From: Melioribacteraceae bacterium
Lineage (GTDB): Bacteria > Bacteroidota > Ignavibacteria > Ignavibacteriales > Melioribacteraceae
Assembly: GCA_026983955.1 (NCBI GenBank)
Contig: JALSTB010000099.1
Span: 1-51,060 of the forward strand
DNA: 51,060 bases
Reading direction: 5' to 3'
In this document: piece by piece, positions 18,379 through 28,036 of the stretch
Layout of the letters: each line of letters begins with the position of its first letter
Position numbering within the stretch: position 1 is the stretch's first letter
The notes under the pieces: model-generated
What the model saw: only the letters and a program-made list of their open reading frames with translations
What the model was told of the DNA's origin: nothing
The model's database searches: none
Position numbers and translations under genes: made by a program

Positions 18379-19416
18379 TTAATATGCAAAGCCAATTGAG
18401 AAACGGTGAACATTGTTAAAAACGTCGAACGGTGTAAACGCATAATCGAATTGGAAACCGAATGTTCTTATACCGAAACCAACCGAATAACTATACAAAT
18501 CCTGACCCGAAACGTAACCGCCTCTTATGGAAAACATATTCATAAAAATATACTCACCACCGATTGCAATATATTCGGGATGCGAGCGGGGATGTGCCGC
18601 ATCAAGAGAAACCAAAAACGAGTGGTTTTCCTGCATTTCAGGGAAAAAGTCAATGAGATTAAAGGATATTCCAATTTTAAAAGTTAACGGTAATTGAAAA
18701 CTTTCCTTTTCATATTTAAGTTCTTGAGCGAAATTTCTGACCGACATTCCGAAAACCAAGCTTTTAAAACCGGTCTTATACAAAGTACCGAAATCGAATG
18801 CCAAGACACCAAGTGCATAATCTTGTTCTTCCGTTCCGACGAGTTCATCGAAACCTTTATAAACCGGAATAATACTGGTACCCAGTTTTTGTTTTACATA
18901 TTTAATTTGTCCACCTACTGAAAATTTATCGGACAGTTCTTTGGCATAACCCAAGCCTATTGCATAAGCAGTAGGTTTAGCCCACCCGGCACCAATATCC
19001 TTGTAACCTTTTTCACTGGCAGGATCGACTTGCGTCCAATAAAATTTCCCGTAATCGATAGAAAGGAAACTAAGTCCGAAAACGCCGTACTTACCTTCTT
19101 CGAAATTGAAAGAAAAACTTCCCGAGTAATATTTTATATCGGCAATCCAATTCATTTGGTTAAAAGCAATACCAAGGAACGAATTCATACGTGCCAAGCC
19201 AGCCGGATTATAAAACAAAGCTTCCGAATGTCCTTCGTAAGTAGTATAAGCTTCGCCTAAAGCGGTTGCCCGCGCGGAAGTTCCGACGCTTAAAAACTGA
19301 AATCCGGTTTGGGCTAGTTTTTCTTTTTCCCCTTTATCATTTTGTGGAAGTACAATCCCGTTAACAATAAAGAGGAAAATTAAAAGAGGCAGAATTTTAA
19401 ATATTTTTTTATTCAT
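18379..19416 (-). CDS. PorV/PorQ-family outer-membrane barrel protein (cassette B)
   Basis: 345 residues from the ATG at 19416, chosen because AGGGG lies 5-6 bases upstream and the product begins with a standard signal peptide (MNKKIFKILPLLIFLFIVNG). An in-frame ATG at 19437 is less likely. The segment 'FQFLSVGTSARATALGEAY' followed by 'ALFYNPAGLARM' is the PorV/PorQ signature (FadL-like 14-strand barrels). In the T9SS, PorV shuttles cargo from the translocon to the attachment complex. It is closely related to the protein at 24890-25885, with both ending in 'VFNNVHRFSIGF' or 'YFQNVHRFSLRF' segments. The pairing with a T9SS-like secreted protein immediately upstream suggests a dedicated partner. 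Confidence 0.86.
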   Translation of the reverse strand: MNKKIFKILPLLIFLFIVNGIVLPQNDKGEKEKLAQTGFQFLSVGTSARATALGEAYTTYEGHSEALFYNPAGLARMNSFLGIAFNQMNWIADIKYYSGSFSFNFEEGKYGVFGLSFLSIDYGKFYWTQVDPASEKGYKDIGAGWAKPTAYAIGLGYAKELSDKFSVGGQIKYVKQKLGTSIIPVYKGFDELVGTEEQDYALGVLAFDFGTLYKTGFKSLVFGMSVRNFAQELKYEKESFQLPLTFKIGISFNLIDFFPEMQENHSFLVSLDAAHPRSHPEYIAIGGEYIFMNMFSIRGGYVSGQDLYSYSVGFGIRTFGFQFDYAFTPFDVFNNVHRFSIGFAY

Positions 19417-19446
19417 TTTTATCCCCTGAAACGACATTCTCTCAAA

Positions 19447-21513
19447 TTATCTAATTATTACAAATTTTCTTATGGCCTGTTTACCGTCCGGTGTAATGAA
19501 AACGGCAATATATATGCCGCTAACAACAACTTGGCGGTATTCCGTAATTGAATTCCACGCTTCGTCGCCACTACCGTCGGTATGTTCTATTGTTTTAATT
19601 AAATCACCCCTCTCGGTATAAATTTTAATTGTACATTCACCTGGAATATCCAAAAACATTATTCTATCTGGTGCACTGTAACCGAATTGTAATTCCCTTG
19701 ATCTTATGTTGTAAGGGTTTGGTACTACCCTGATATCTTCCAAAGATTTTCCCGGTGGTCTTTTCAAGAAAGCGGGATCGTTCGTCATTGTATAAAATTT
19801 ACTGCTTTCAAGAGGCACACCGGGGTGAATATCATTAGTACTTCCATCATCAAAACTTGTAATGTAATAGTAGTAATCAAAGCCACGTTGCAATGCTGTA
19901 TCGTTATATGAATGAACCAAGTTCGGCAGAGTTGTTTCAAAGATCAATTCATAAGTAGTATCGGGAACATGAATAGCCCTGTAAATTCTGTAACCTTTAA
20001 AATTCGGCCACGATTCAGCATTGTCCGCCCAATTTAAGATTATTCTGTCACCACCCGAGATAACGCTGAATTCTTTCGGTGGTGGTGGAGGTGAAGGGAC
20101 ATTCAAACCGTTTTCATAAACTTGCTTTGCTCTTTCAAAAGTTTGGAACAATGAATCTTTTCCGGTAAAGACCCAAGCATCTTTGTATTCGTCTTTATCG
20201 TTTGTAGAAGAGCCGTCGGGCAAAACAAAAGGACCGGTTCCTTCGAGCCATTTTCCGCCGATTTCATAGCACAATTGTCTGTTCAAACCGGCAACGCCTT
20301 CGGCAATTACAATATGAATACTGTCGCCCGGCGCCAAAGTATAGGGTCCGAAACCTTGTCCTTGAGAAAATCCACCGGATGTATTTCCGTATTGATCGGC
20401 AAATCCGTTACCAACCAGTTGGGCATGAGATTGAGCAGGGCGTCCTGCGGTCATTGCTTCATATTCGGCAGCCATTTGGGCTTCGTTAAACGGGTCGTTG
20501 TTATAAGTAATTCCGTCGTCCGACCCAATGACCTTTGTGGTAAAGGGTTGTGCCGGATCGTCTTCGGGTTCAAATGCGCTTTTGTCGGCATGCAATGTAA
20601 TGTTACCAACAAACTGGGCGGCACCAAGATGACCATCGGCAGGAATAACATTAGAACCTACATTCGGTCCGCCGATATTATCGTAGCCGGCTTTAGAGTG
20701 CAAGCCGAGCCAGGAGAATTCCACTCTGAAAGGTTCGCCTGTTGTAGGGTGTTCGTAAATTACATCGTTCATCGTACTGTGTCCCCAAGAAGTCGATTGG
20801 GGAAGCCAGTAATAACCGTAGGGACCGCCTTCCCTCGTGGGAGCGTATCTGTATTGAAAGAATATTACCAAACCTTCAAGTGTTTGTTGGTTTACGGTTC
20901 CGGCTTTATCGATGATGCCGGTATTCTTAAAAACATAATCGTAGATAAAATAGTTATCGTGGTTTTGCTGACTGAACCCGTAAATTTTCCTCGTCATAGT
21001 AACGCCGATTTGTGTATTTACCACATTATAAATCATCCGGTCGGATGGAATAGTTTCATCCACTTCATCCACAAAGTCCATAAAATCAAGCCTTCCGGCA
21101 GGCAGTCCGTCTACATAAACTCTAGGGTGGTCAAATTTTCCGATTAGTTTAAATTCAACGGGCATAAATTCCGTTTCTTCATCCAATACTCTTGGTCCAA
21201 CGTGAACCACTTTGTAATTGAGGGTTTTATTTAATTTCGGATCGTTATAATTCGTAACGCCTATCCAGAGTGCTTTAGCTGCCTCGGTATCTTGGTATCT
21301 GTAGAGAGCAGGCCACCGGAGACCGTCTTGTTGATCGGAAACCAAATGTGTTCTTCCCACTTCAATTTCGCAACCTGCACTGGAATACCAACTGTGCAAA
21401 GAACCGACAGCTATCCATTTGGTGCTATCGGCAAAATAGTTACCCGCCGATAGTAATAAAAACATTAGGACTAATTTGACCGTTACGATTACTTTATTTC
21501 CCAAATGCTTCAT
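19447..21513 (-). CDS. Cassette secreted protein B: FN3-containing, VPNPY-type C-terminal domain
   Basis: 688 residues with a signal peptide (cleaved near 'AGNYFAD'). The N-terminal half (about 30-330) is a beta-rich region shared with the protein at 25890-28022: 'VGSLHSW', 'DGLRWPALY', 'NVVNTQIGVTMTRKIYGFSQ' and 'HDNYFIYDYVFKNTG'. A fibronectin-III domain (about 490-580) carries 'KGYRIYRAI'. The last 96 residues form a sorting-like domain that starts 'IRVVPNPY' instead of 'NYPNPFNP' and continues 'IPGECTIKIYTERGDLIKTI', ending 'IRKFVIIR'. The family is not functionally characterised as far as I know. The position between a TonB receptor and a PorV-like barrel implies a surface-exposed partner of both. 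Confidence 0.82.
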   Translation of the reverse strand: MKHLGNKVIVTVKLVLMFLLLSAGNYFADSTKWIAVGSLHSWYSSAGCEIEVGRTHLVSDQQDGLRWPALYRYQDTEAAKALWIGVTNYNDPKLNKTLNYKVVHVGPRVLDEETEFMPVEFKLIGKFDHPRVYVDGLPAGRLDFMDFVDEVDETIPSDRMIYNVVNTQIGVTMTRKIYGFSQQNHDNYFIYDYVFKNTGIIDKAGTVNQQTLEGLVIFFQYRYAPTREGGPYGYYWLPQSTSWGHSTMNDVIYEHPTTGEPFRVEFSWLGLHSKAGYDNIGGPNVGSNVIPADGHLGAAQFVGNITLHADKSAFEPEDDPAQPFTTKVIGSDDGITYNNDPFNEAQMAAEYEAMTAGRPAQSHAQLVGNGFADQYGNTSGGFSQGQGFGPYTLAPGDSIHIVIAEGVAGLNRQLCYEIGGKWLEGTGPFVLPDGSSTNDKDEYKDAWVFTGKDSLFQTFERAKQVYENGLNVPSPPPPPKEFSVISGGDRIILNWADNAESWPNFKGYRIYRAIHVPDTTYELIFETTLPNLVHSYNDTALQRGFDYYYYITSFDDGSTNDIHPGVPLESSKFYTMTNDPAFLKRPPGKSLEDIRVVPNPYNIRSRELQFGYSAPDRIMFLDIPGECTIKIYTERGDLIKTIEHTDGSGDEAWNSITEYRQVVVSGIYIAVFITPDGKQAIRKFVIIR

Positions 21514-21549
21514 AATTAAACCTTTTATTTGCCTTTTAAGTTTTTAATA

Positions 21550-24500
21550 TTAAAATCTGTAATTTAAAGTGAAACCAATAAAAATATTTCTCGGATTTAA
21601 AAATGTAAAGAACGTTTGATTCGGCATATCGATATAAGCTTTATCTTCAAGTATTTTGTCAATTCTGTCTTGTGGTACTTTTTGCCATTCACCGTTCACA
21701 AATTGCAAATAACTTTTAGTGGTTGCTTCGTAATAGACCGCACGTGTACTGGGGGTGAAATCTGTTGGCAGTTCATCTACACTCTTGATCCATTCCATTG
21801 GTACGAATTCAACATCGTCTTCTCGATAATCCCCGGGTTGATCGTCGCCGGGAATAAACGGATAACCGAGTTTGCCGGCAACATCTTCGGGTAAATGCAA
21901 CGATTTGAAATACGCTTCACGGTCATGTATATCTCTAAATGATATTCCCGAAAAATGTTTAAAGTTGAATAAATTGTTTACATCAATGAAAAATTTTAAG
22001 TCCAAATTTTTAACCACCGGAAATACTTTGGTTATTTTCAAATCTACGTTGTAATACGGTTTCCATTGAACATTGTATTCGATTCCAGGAAGGTTGTTCG
22101 GATTCCACGTAAACCATCTACCCGCTGTCCATCTTGAAATAAAATTAAAATGCCAATCGCCAAACACATTCATGCCACCCAATTTTGGTCCGAAATCCAC
22201 AGGTGTGTGAATATCAATGTAAGATTTAATTCTCGGCTGGGGCCGGGGTTTTGTTTGCACCGGGTTTCTTCTCAAGTATTCCCTTTGTGCAGCGGGATCT
22301 TCATAATTCAACAAAGCACCAAAATATCCGGAGGAACCAACCCGGTATTCATAGTTAATATTACCAGTAATCCAATCACCGTACATTTTGGTTAGATCGA
22401 CTTCAAAGCCGAAAATGTCTTCGTAACTGTTGTTGGTTAATTTTCTGTAATTAACTTTGCCGTCGAAACTGATATAACGGACATAAAGTTCTTGATCGGT
22501 AATGTCTTTGTAATAAGCAGCCAAGTGCAACAGGTAATCGTTGAAAAGCGCTTGGTCATATCCCAATTCATAAGAAACAGTTTTCGCTAATGGTAAAGTG
22601 GGATCACCGATTACTTCAAGTTTATTTTGTATATTTCTCTGCACCCGGTATAAGTTTTCGGATGTGGGTAATTGCCTGAAATGCCCGTAATTAAAATACA
22701 ATTTGGAATTTTCCGTAATCGGGTGCGAGATTGCCAAGCGGGGACTCAGAGTAAAAATTCCTTTGGCTTTTTTGGTTTTGAATAACGGATCTTGTTCGTC
22801 TTTGAAACTTTGGGAGAAGAAATCTCTATTGAAAAAATCCACATCGTACCAATTTCCGTTAGGATCGCTGTATTCGGCTACAAGTCCAAGTTGTGAAATC
22901 CATCCTTCATATTCGATTTTGTCCTGGAAATAAGCGGATAAGCGGTAAGGTTGGCGAACGATTGTTGTCCAGGTATTTCCTTCAGGTAAAAAGAAATTCA
23001 CCATCCCGAAGCCCATATTAAAATCATCATACACAAACTCGGCTCCGGTTTTAATTTGATTATGATTATCCACTTGACTTACAAAATCGAACTTGGCCGA
23101 ATAGGAATTAATTCTGCTGTAATCGCGCGAAGTGCTTACGGCGCCGCCCATTCCCAAACTTCCGTCAATCGAAAAAACCGCTTCGGGTTCAAAACCTTCG
23201 GGAGCTTCATCAGCATAGTAATCATCGAATATTCTGTATTTCTTTGTCGTATCGCGCCTTTCGGGTGCAGCCGTAAAATATTTTGTGCCAACTTTTCTTA
23301 ACTGGATTTCATAAAATGTTTTGGAACTTAAAACATGAGTGAATTTTGCAGAGATTGTGTGATTATATCTTGCGGTAGGAGCATAATAAATATTGGTATA
23401 TAATCTCCACGGCACTGTAAAACTTGATGTATTAATTATGTTCGCTACATCCCAAACACTGGACATAATGCCCGTTCCCCCTGAACGGGAGCGGGTAGTA
23501 CCGAATGTTTCCGAATAATAACCGATAATATTCAACTTCATTCCGGGTTTAAGGTCGGATGTTAATTTCAACATTACGCTCTGGTCGGTTATCGCATCGC
23601 GCGAAAGTTGCACAAGATACATATCCCTTTCCCTTTTGTAAGAAAGGTAAAATCTCAAATTTCCCAATTGTTTTGAAATAAACGGGACGGGTCCGCCGAA
23701 TCCGGCATCAATATAATAATCGGGTTTTTTAATATCCCCTTGTTTTCTGTATTGCCATTTCCACAATCGCTGTGCCGCCTCGGGGGTAAGATCGTTAGTG
23801 GGGTCATTGTCTTGTAACAAACCTTCGGATAAAGCGTTCCAACCATTCCATTTCGGATACTGGCGCCGCATATACTCGTCCCATTTCCCGGTACCTTCCC
23901 ACGCAACTTCCGGATCGAGATACGGTCTTAACCAATAAGAATTCGGGTCGTATGGCGAAATACCGAAATGCTTTTGTACCGGGGGTTTTATTTTAAAAGT
24001 AAAAGTACCGCTGTAATTATCAATTCCTCCTTCTTTTGTAACGACGTTAACAATACCCGAACGCACATTGCTATACTCTGCGTTGAAACCTCCGGATTGA
24101 ACCGAGATGGCTTGAACGGCACTAAGCGGAATTCCGGAAATCGGTTTGTTGGTTCTTTCATCCCGCAAGGATATACCATCCACCATAAACAAAGTTTGAT
24201 CCGCACCACCGCCACGAATCTCAAAATTATCTGTAATACCGGCTTGCAATCCTAATGTTTCGCCAACGCTGGTTACGGGCAACGATTGAATTTCATTTGC
24301 AGAAATATTTTTTTCACTTGCGGCAACGTCTTTTTGGACTACCGGTTTTTCTGCAACAACCACAACTTCTTCGCCCAATTTCAAGCTAGTTTCTTCCATC
24401 CGGAAATCGACACGGGTGGTTAAATCGATTTTAACACGGACATCTTTAACAATAACACTTTTGTATCCTATTGCAGAAGCTTTAATGGTGTAGGTTCCGG

Positions 24501-24705
24501 GCGGAACGTTAAGAATTGTATAGTATCCGTCCATATCGGAAGCCGCACCCAGATTTGTTCCCATAATAATTATGTTAACAAACGGTACGGGTTCACCGGT
24601 ATTTGCATCTAATGTACGACCGGTTACTTTACCTGTTGTACCGGCAAAACTTTTGGAAACAAAAACCAAACTGCTTAGTAATAGAAGAAGTACCAGTCTC
24701 TTCAT
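21550..24705 (-). CDS. TonB-dependent outer-membrane receptor with regulatory-like N-domain (cassette B)
   Basis: 1051 residues. A signal peptide (to 'VSKSFAG') is followed by a carboxypeptidase-D regulatory-like beta-sandwich (about 23-110; 'GYYTILNVPPGTYTIKASAI'). Next come a plug domain (about 120-225; 'NFEIRGGGADQTLFMVDG', 'AEYSNVRSGIVNVVTKEG') and a large beta-barrel ending in 'FTLNYRF' with the terminal Phe recognised by the BAM machinery. This architecture imports large ligands with TonB energy, as in SusC, but no SusD gene follows; a FN3/VPNPY secreted protein does. It shares long segments such as 'GFGGPVPFIS' and 'LTPEAAQRL' with the receptor at 28037-31066. AGGAG lies 9 bases before the ATG. 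The substrate is unknown. Confidence 0.92.
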   Translation of the reverse strand: MKRLVLLLLLSSLVFVSKSFAGTTGKVTGRTLDANTGEPVPFVNIIIMGTNLGAASDMDGYYTILNVPPGTYTIKASAIGYKSVIVKDVRVKIDLTTRVDFRMEETSLKLGEEVVVVAEKPVVQKDVAASEKNISANEIQSLPVTSVGETLGLQAGITDNFEIRGGGADQTLFMVDGISLRDERTNKPISGIPLSAVQAISVQSGGFNAEYSNVRSGIVNVVTKEGGIDNYSGTFTFKIKPPVQKHFGISPYDPNSYWLRPYLDPEVAWEGTGKWDEYMRRQYPKWNGWNALSEGLLQDNDPTNDLTPEAAQRLWKWQYRKQGDIKKPDYYIDAGFGGPVPFISKQLGNLRFYLSYKRERDMYLVQLSRDAITDQSVMLKLTSDLKPGMKLNIIGYYSETFGTTRSRSGGTGIMSSVWDVANIINTSSFTVPWRLYTNIYYAPTARYNHTISAKFTHVLSSKTFYEIQLRKVGTKYFTAAPERRDTTKKYRIFDDYYADEAPEGFEPEAVFSIDGSLGMGGAVSTSRDYSRINSYSAKFDFVSQVDNHNQIKTGAEFVYDDFNMGFGMVNFFLPEGNTWTTIVRQPYRLSAYFQDKIEYEGWISQLGLVAEYSDPNGNWYDVDFFNRDFFSQSFKDEQDPLFKTKKAKGIFTLSPRLAISHPITENSKLYFNYGHFRQLPTSENLYRVQRNIQNKLEVIGDPTLPLAKTVSYELGYDQALFNDYLLHLAAYYKDITDQELYVRYISFDGKVNYRKLTNNSYEDIFGFEVDLTKMYGDWITGNINYEYRVGSSGYFGALLNYEDPAAQREYLRRNPVQTKPRPQPRIKSYIDIHTPVDFGPKLGGMNVFGDWHFNFISRWTAGRWFTWNPNNLPGIEYNVQWKPYYNVDLKITKVFPVVKNLDLKFFIDVNNLFNFKHFSGISFRDIHDREAYFKSLHLPEDVAGKLGYPFIPGDDQPGDYREDDVEFVPMEWIKSVDELPTDFTPSTRAVYYEATTKSYLQFVNGEWQKVPQDRIDKILEDKAYIDMPNQTFFTFLNPRNIFIGFTLNYRF

Positions 24706-24889
24706 ATTTATATTCTCCTAAAGTTAATCGCTTCGGGTTGGAACAGCTGAATGTGAATTTTGGTAAGTTGTAAACCATTCCTTAGTCTTAATTTTTGTAA
24801 TAAGGAAAGATGATTTACCTTACAAATTAAGACTTCTCTTAGAAATAAGCAAGAAAGTATAATTATGTAAAAGTTTAAATTTGTTTTAA

Positions 24890-25885
24890 TCATAGTGAAA
24901 ATCTCAATGAAAATCTGTGTACGTTTTGGAAATATTTAAAAGGTGTATATGAATAATCAAGGGCAAATCCGAATTGCTTAACGCCAATTCCATATGTAAA
25001 TTTTATATTATCGTCGTTGGTTAGGTATCCGCCTCTGATGAAGAGTGCATTAATAAATTTGTATTCGAAACCGAACTTCAATTGTTCCGGATGCGAGCGC
25101 GGATGAATTGCATCTACCGATAACCAAAATTCATGACCGTCAAGTCTTTCCGGCAGAAAATCCAATATATTCATCGATGCACCAATATTAAAAGTTAGAG
25201 GCAATTGAAAGTTTTCCCTCACATATCTCAATTCTTTTGAAAAATTTTGTACGGAAATTCCGAATGCAAGACTTTTATAACCGGTTTTGTATATTGTTCC
25301 GAAATCGAATGCAACGACTGACATATTACTAGAAACATCAATATTTTCACCGGTCGAATCCACTCTGGCTATCGTAAAAGAGCCCAAATTTTGATAGACA
25401 AATTTCACATTTCCACCCACCGAAAATTTATCCGTTAAAGCTTTTGAATAAGTTAGACCAAGAGCGAAGGCGTTCGGCGAAAAATCATTTGTTTCTAAAA
25501 AACCTTGTTCGTTATCGGCAATAATTGTTCCTTCGAATTTCCCGTAATCAACATATGTGAAACCAATGCCGAAAGTCCCGTACAAACCGTCGTAAGGATT
25601 ATATGCAAAAGCAAAAGAGTTATATTTGATGTCGGCTATCCAAAGGTTATAGTTTGCTGAAAAATCGATTGTATTGGTCATATCGGAAAGTAATGCGGGG
25701 TTTGAGAAAACGGAATTGGCAAAATTATTAAGCGCAGTGGAGGCTCCCGCAAGCGCCGATGATCTGGCATCGGAGGCAACACTTAAAAACTGCATTCCCG
25801 ATTGTGCAAGTTTATCTTGTGCATAATTTGAATTTAAAATTAAAAATGTTAAACTAACGATTAAAATTAGTAAACGTTGTTTCAT
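24890..25885 (-). CDS. PorV/PorQ-family outer-membrane barrel protein (cassette A)
   Basis: 331 residues with a signal peptide (to about 'ILNSNYAQ'). The family signature is clear: 'LAQSGMQFLSVASDARSSAL' and 'SVFSNPALLSDM', where the usual NPAGL motif reads NPALL. The barrel ends 'YFQNVHRFSLRFSL'. It is the closest relative in the window of the protein at 18379-19416, consistent with duplication of a whole cassette. The ATG lies 4 bases after the stop of the upstream secreted protein, with AGGTGA at the junction serving as ribosome-binding site, so the two are translationally coupled. A role as dedicated shuttle or anchor for that upstream protein is inference from PorV biology. Confidence 0.86.
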   Translation of the reverse strand: MKQRLLILIVSLTFLILNSNYAQDKLAQSGMQFLSVASDARSSALAGASTALNNFANSVFSNPALLSDMTNTIDFSANYNLWIADIKYNSFAFAYNPYDGLYGTFGIGFTYVDYGKFEGTIIADNEQGFLETNDFSPNAFALGLTYSKALTDKFSVGGNVKFVYQNLGSFTIARVDSTGENIDVSSNMSVVAFDFGTIYKTGYKSLAFGISVQNFSKELRYVRENFQLPLTFNIGASMNILDFLPERLDGHEFWLSVDAIHPRSHPEQLKFGFEYKFINALFIRGGYLTNDDNIKFTYGIGVKQFGFALDYSYTPFKYFQNVHRFSLRFSL

Positions 25886-25889
25886 AAAG

Positions 25890-28022
25890 TCACCTGATTA
25901 CTGCAAATTTTTTGTAAATCGATTGACCTTCGGGAGTTTCGAATTGAACTATGTAAATTCCGCTTACAATTACTTGTCGTGAATCCGTAACCGAATTCCA
26001 AACTTCGTCACCGCTACCGTCATCATGAACAATAGTTTTAATCAAATCGCCCCTCTCGGTAAAAATACGGATGGTACATTCACCCGGAATGTTGTAAAAC
26101 CTTATCTCATCTTCAACGGAGAAATGACTGCCTTTCGGCGAGCTTATATAGTAAGGATTCGGAACAATCCGGATATCCGACAATTTTTCGCCGGGAGGTC
26201 TTTGCAAAAATGCCGGTTCAGTCGTTCGCGTATAATACTTGCTGCTGTGCAAAGGTCCGTGCGGGTTGGCTTCCGTATTATTATTACTGCCGTCGTTAAA
26301 CGCCACAATGTAGTAATAGTATGCAAATCCCCTAACGGGCGTGGTATCATCAAATTGATGAACAATTTCCGGATGATCCGTTCCCTTTCCGCACGCAAAT
26401 ATTTCGGTGTGTACCGTATCGCTTTTGTTTATTGCCCTGTAAATTCTGTAACCGCCGAAGTCGGGCTCCCCTTCGGAAGGACTGGGCGACCATCTTAAAG
26501 AAATTTTATTTCCCCCCGATTTAATTTCAAAAAGCGGTGGCGGTAAGGGCGGTTGGGGAATCATATAATGCATGTCATAATTTCTTTTTGCCCGGCTGAA
26601 AGTAAGCATTATGGAGTCTTTGCCGGTATCGAACCAAGCATCTTTGAAAATATCTTTATCATCCGTGGTTGTTCCGTCGGGTAATTCGAAAGGACCTTTG
26701 TCATCGGGATTATCGTAGGCTTTCTTCCAACGCGCACCAATTTGTTCACATAATGTTCTATTCAATCCGGCAACTCCTTCAACCTCAACAATGGTAACGC
26801 TTTCACCCGGCTGTAAATCGAATGGACCGTAATTAACCCAAAGATTTGTTCCACCTTGATCGTTATGCACCGTCCAAGGATCGGGATTGGTCTCATGGTA
26901 TTTTTCGTAGAATCTTTCGTTTCCACCCAAACCTTTGTGCGGATTACCGCTTAACATCGAATAAATTTGAACCATTTGGGGCACAACATTCAATGAAATT
27001 GAAGTGTATCCGGGATAAGTATCTCCGGCATGCCAGCCAAGCGTAACCGGTTGTTCCGGATCGTCCGTAGAGTCCGTTGCGCTTTTATCAACATGTAAAA
27101 TTGCAACGCCTGCATGATGCGGAGCGGTAAGCCGTCCGGTACCGAAAACATCGGGACCGCCAAGGTTATCCCACGAATTGCCGGAATATTGCCCCGCCCA
27201 TTGAAATCCGCATCTTATCCAATCAACGATCGGATTATTCAAAGTGATCGGTTCGTTATAATGTTCGCTGTAGTTTTCCCCTCTTACCGTAACCCAGCTG
27301 TGTTTTCCCCAAACTTGTTGGGAGTGAATATATTGTGCACCTTCCCGGCAAACGCTGTATCGTGTGCCCCATCCGATTCTTAAACCTTTAACCGGTGCAT
27401 GCAGTTCTATATCATCGTCGTAATCCGTATTCCCAGTGTTTGTAAAGGTAAACTCTTTTATGAAGTAATTGTCGTGATATTGTTGACTGAAAGCGTAAAT
27501 TTTCCTGGTAACCGTAACACCCATTATGGTATTAACAACGTTGGTTATAATTCTATCGGGAATTTGAGCGGGATTGTAATCATCAATATCGCTCACATAC
27601 GGAGCGCTTATGTTGTTTCCATCAACGATAACGGTAGGAATTTCGAATTTAGCTGTTTGTTTAAGTTCAACCGGAAAAATTGTTTCCCCGACAAAACCGG
27701 CTGAAAAATACAAAGCCATAACATCCCAAAAATTTCCCAACTCATCGGTAAAATCGTCCGAAGCAATCCAAAATCTTTTGATTACCGCATTATCTTGTTG
27801 AGTATATTCTGCCGGCCATCTCAATCCTTCGTAATATCTGTTATTCCACGCCCGTTCGGTACCGTAAGCCGAAAAATGACTTTGCAGTGAGCCAATGCGA
27901 ACGTACCTTTTTTCGGTAGCCTCAACTTGGGCTTCAAGTCGTAAAACCATCGAAGGTGAGAAATACACCAGACCTAAAAACAAAATTTTGACAACCGTTT
28001 TACTTAGCAGGTGAATTTTCAT
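25890..28022 (-). CDS. Cassette secreted protein A: FN3-containing, VPNPY-type C-terminal domain
   Basis: 710 residues, paralogous along its whole length to the protein at 19447-21513. Shared landmarks include 'IGSLQSHFSAYG', 'EGLRWPAEYTQQD', 'NVVNTIMGVTVTRKIYAFSQ', 'HDNYFIKEFTFTNTG' and the FN3 strand 'GGYRIYRAI'. An N-terminal hydrophobic segment (about 10-28) acts as signal peptide. The terminal domain begins 'IRIVPNPYYI' and ends 'YKKFAVIR'. I recognise it only as a T9SS-associated, FN3-containing protein family of FCB bacteria; no enzyme motifs are seen. It sits 14 bases after the TonB receptor and 4 bases before the PorV-like gene, so all three should be made together. Likely surface-exposed. 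Confidence 0.82.
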   Translation of the reverse strand: MKIHLLSKTVVKILFLGLVYFSPSMVLRLEAQVEATEKRYVRIGSLQSHFSAYGTERAWNNRYYEGLRWPAEYTQQDNAVIKRFWIASDDFTDELGNFWDVMALYFSAGFVGETIFPVELKQTAKFEIPTVIVDGNNISAPYVSDIDDYNPAQIPDRIITNVVNTIMGVTVTRKIYAFSQQYHDNYFIKEFTFTNTGNTDYDDDIELHAPVKGLRIGWGTRYSVCREGAQYIHSQQVWGKHSWVTVRGENYSEHYNEPITLNNPIVDWIRCGFQWAGQYSGNSWDNLGGPDVFGTGRLTAPHHAGVAILHVDKSATDSTDDPEQPVTLGWHAGDTYPGYTSISLNVVPQMVQIYSMLSGNPHKGLGGNERFYEKYHETNPDPWTVHNDQGGTNLWVNYGPFDLQPGESVTIVEVEGVAGLNRTLCEQIGARWKKAYDNPDDKGPFELPDGTTTDDKDIFKDAWFDTGKDSIMLTFSRAKRNYDMHYMIPQPPLPPPLFEIKSGGNKISLRWSPSPSEGEPDFGGYRIYRAINKSDTVHTEIFACGKGTDHPEIVHQFDDTTPVRGFAYYYYIVAFNDGSNNNTEANPHGPLHSSKYYTRTTEPAFLQRPPGEKLSDIRIVPNPYYISSPKGSHFSVEDEIRFYNIPGECTIRIFTERGDLIKTIVHDDGSGDEVWNSVTDSRQVIVSGIYIVQFETPEGQSIYKKFAVIR

Positions 28023-28036
28023 AATTGTTTATTACC

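Noticed and set aside
20275-21147. 290-codon open frame on the plus strand
   Set aside because: It lies entirely antisense to the well-supported FN3/VPNPY secreted-protein gene, has no recognisable domain and has low-complexity composition. It is a shadow frame.
24708-24893. 61-codon minus-strand frame with a hydrophobic stretch between the PorV-like and receptor genes
   Set aside because: It fills a 184-base gap, shows no family resemblance and overlaps both flanks' signals. I see no gene or clear hairpin in the gap.
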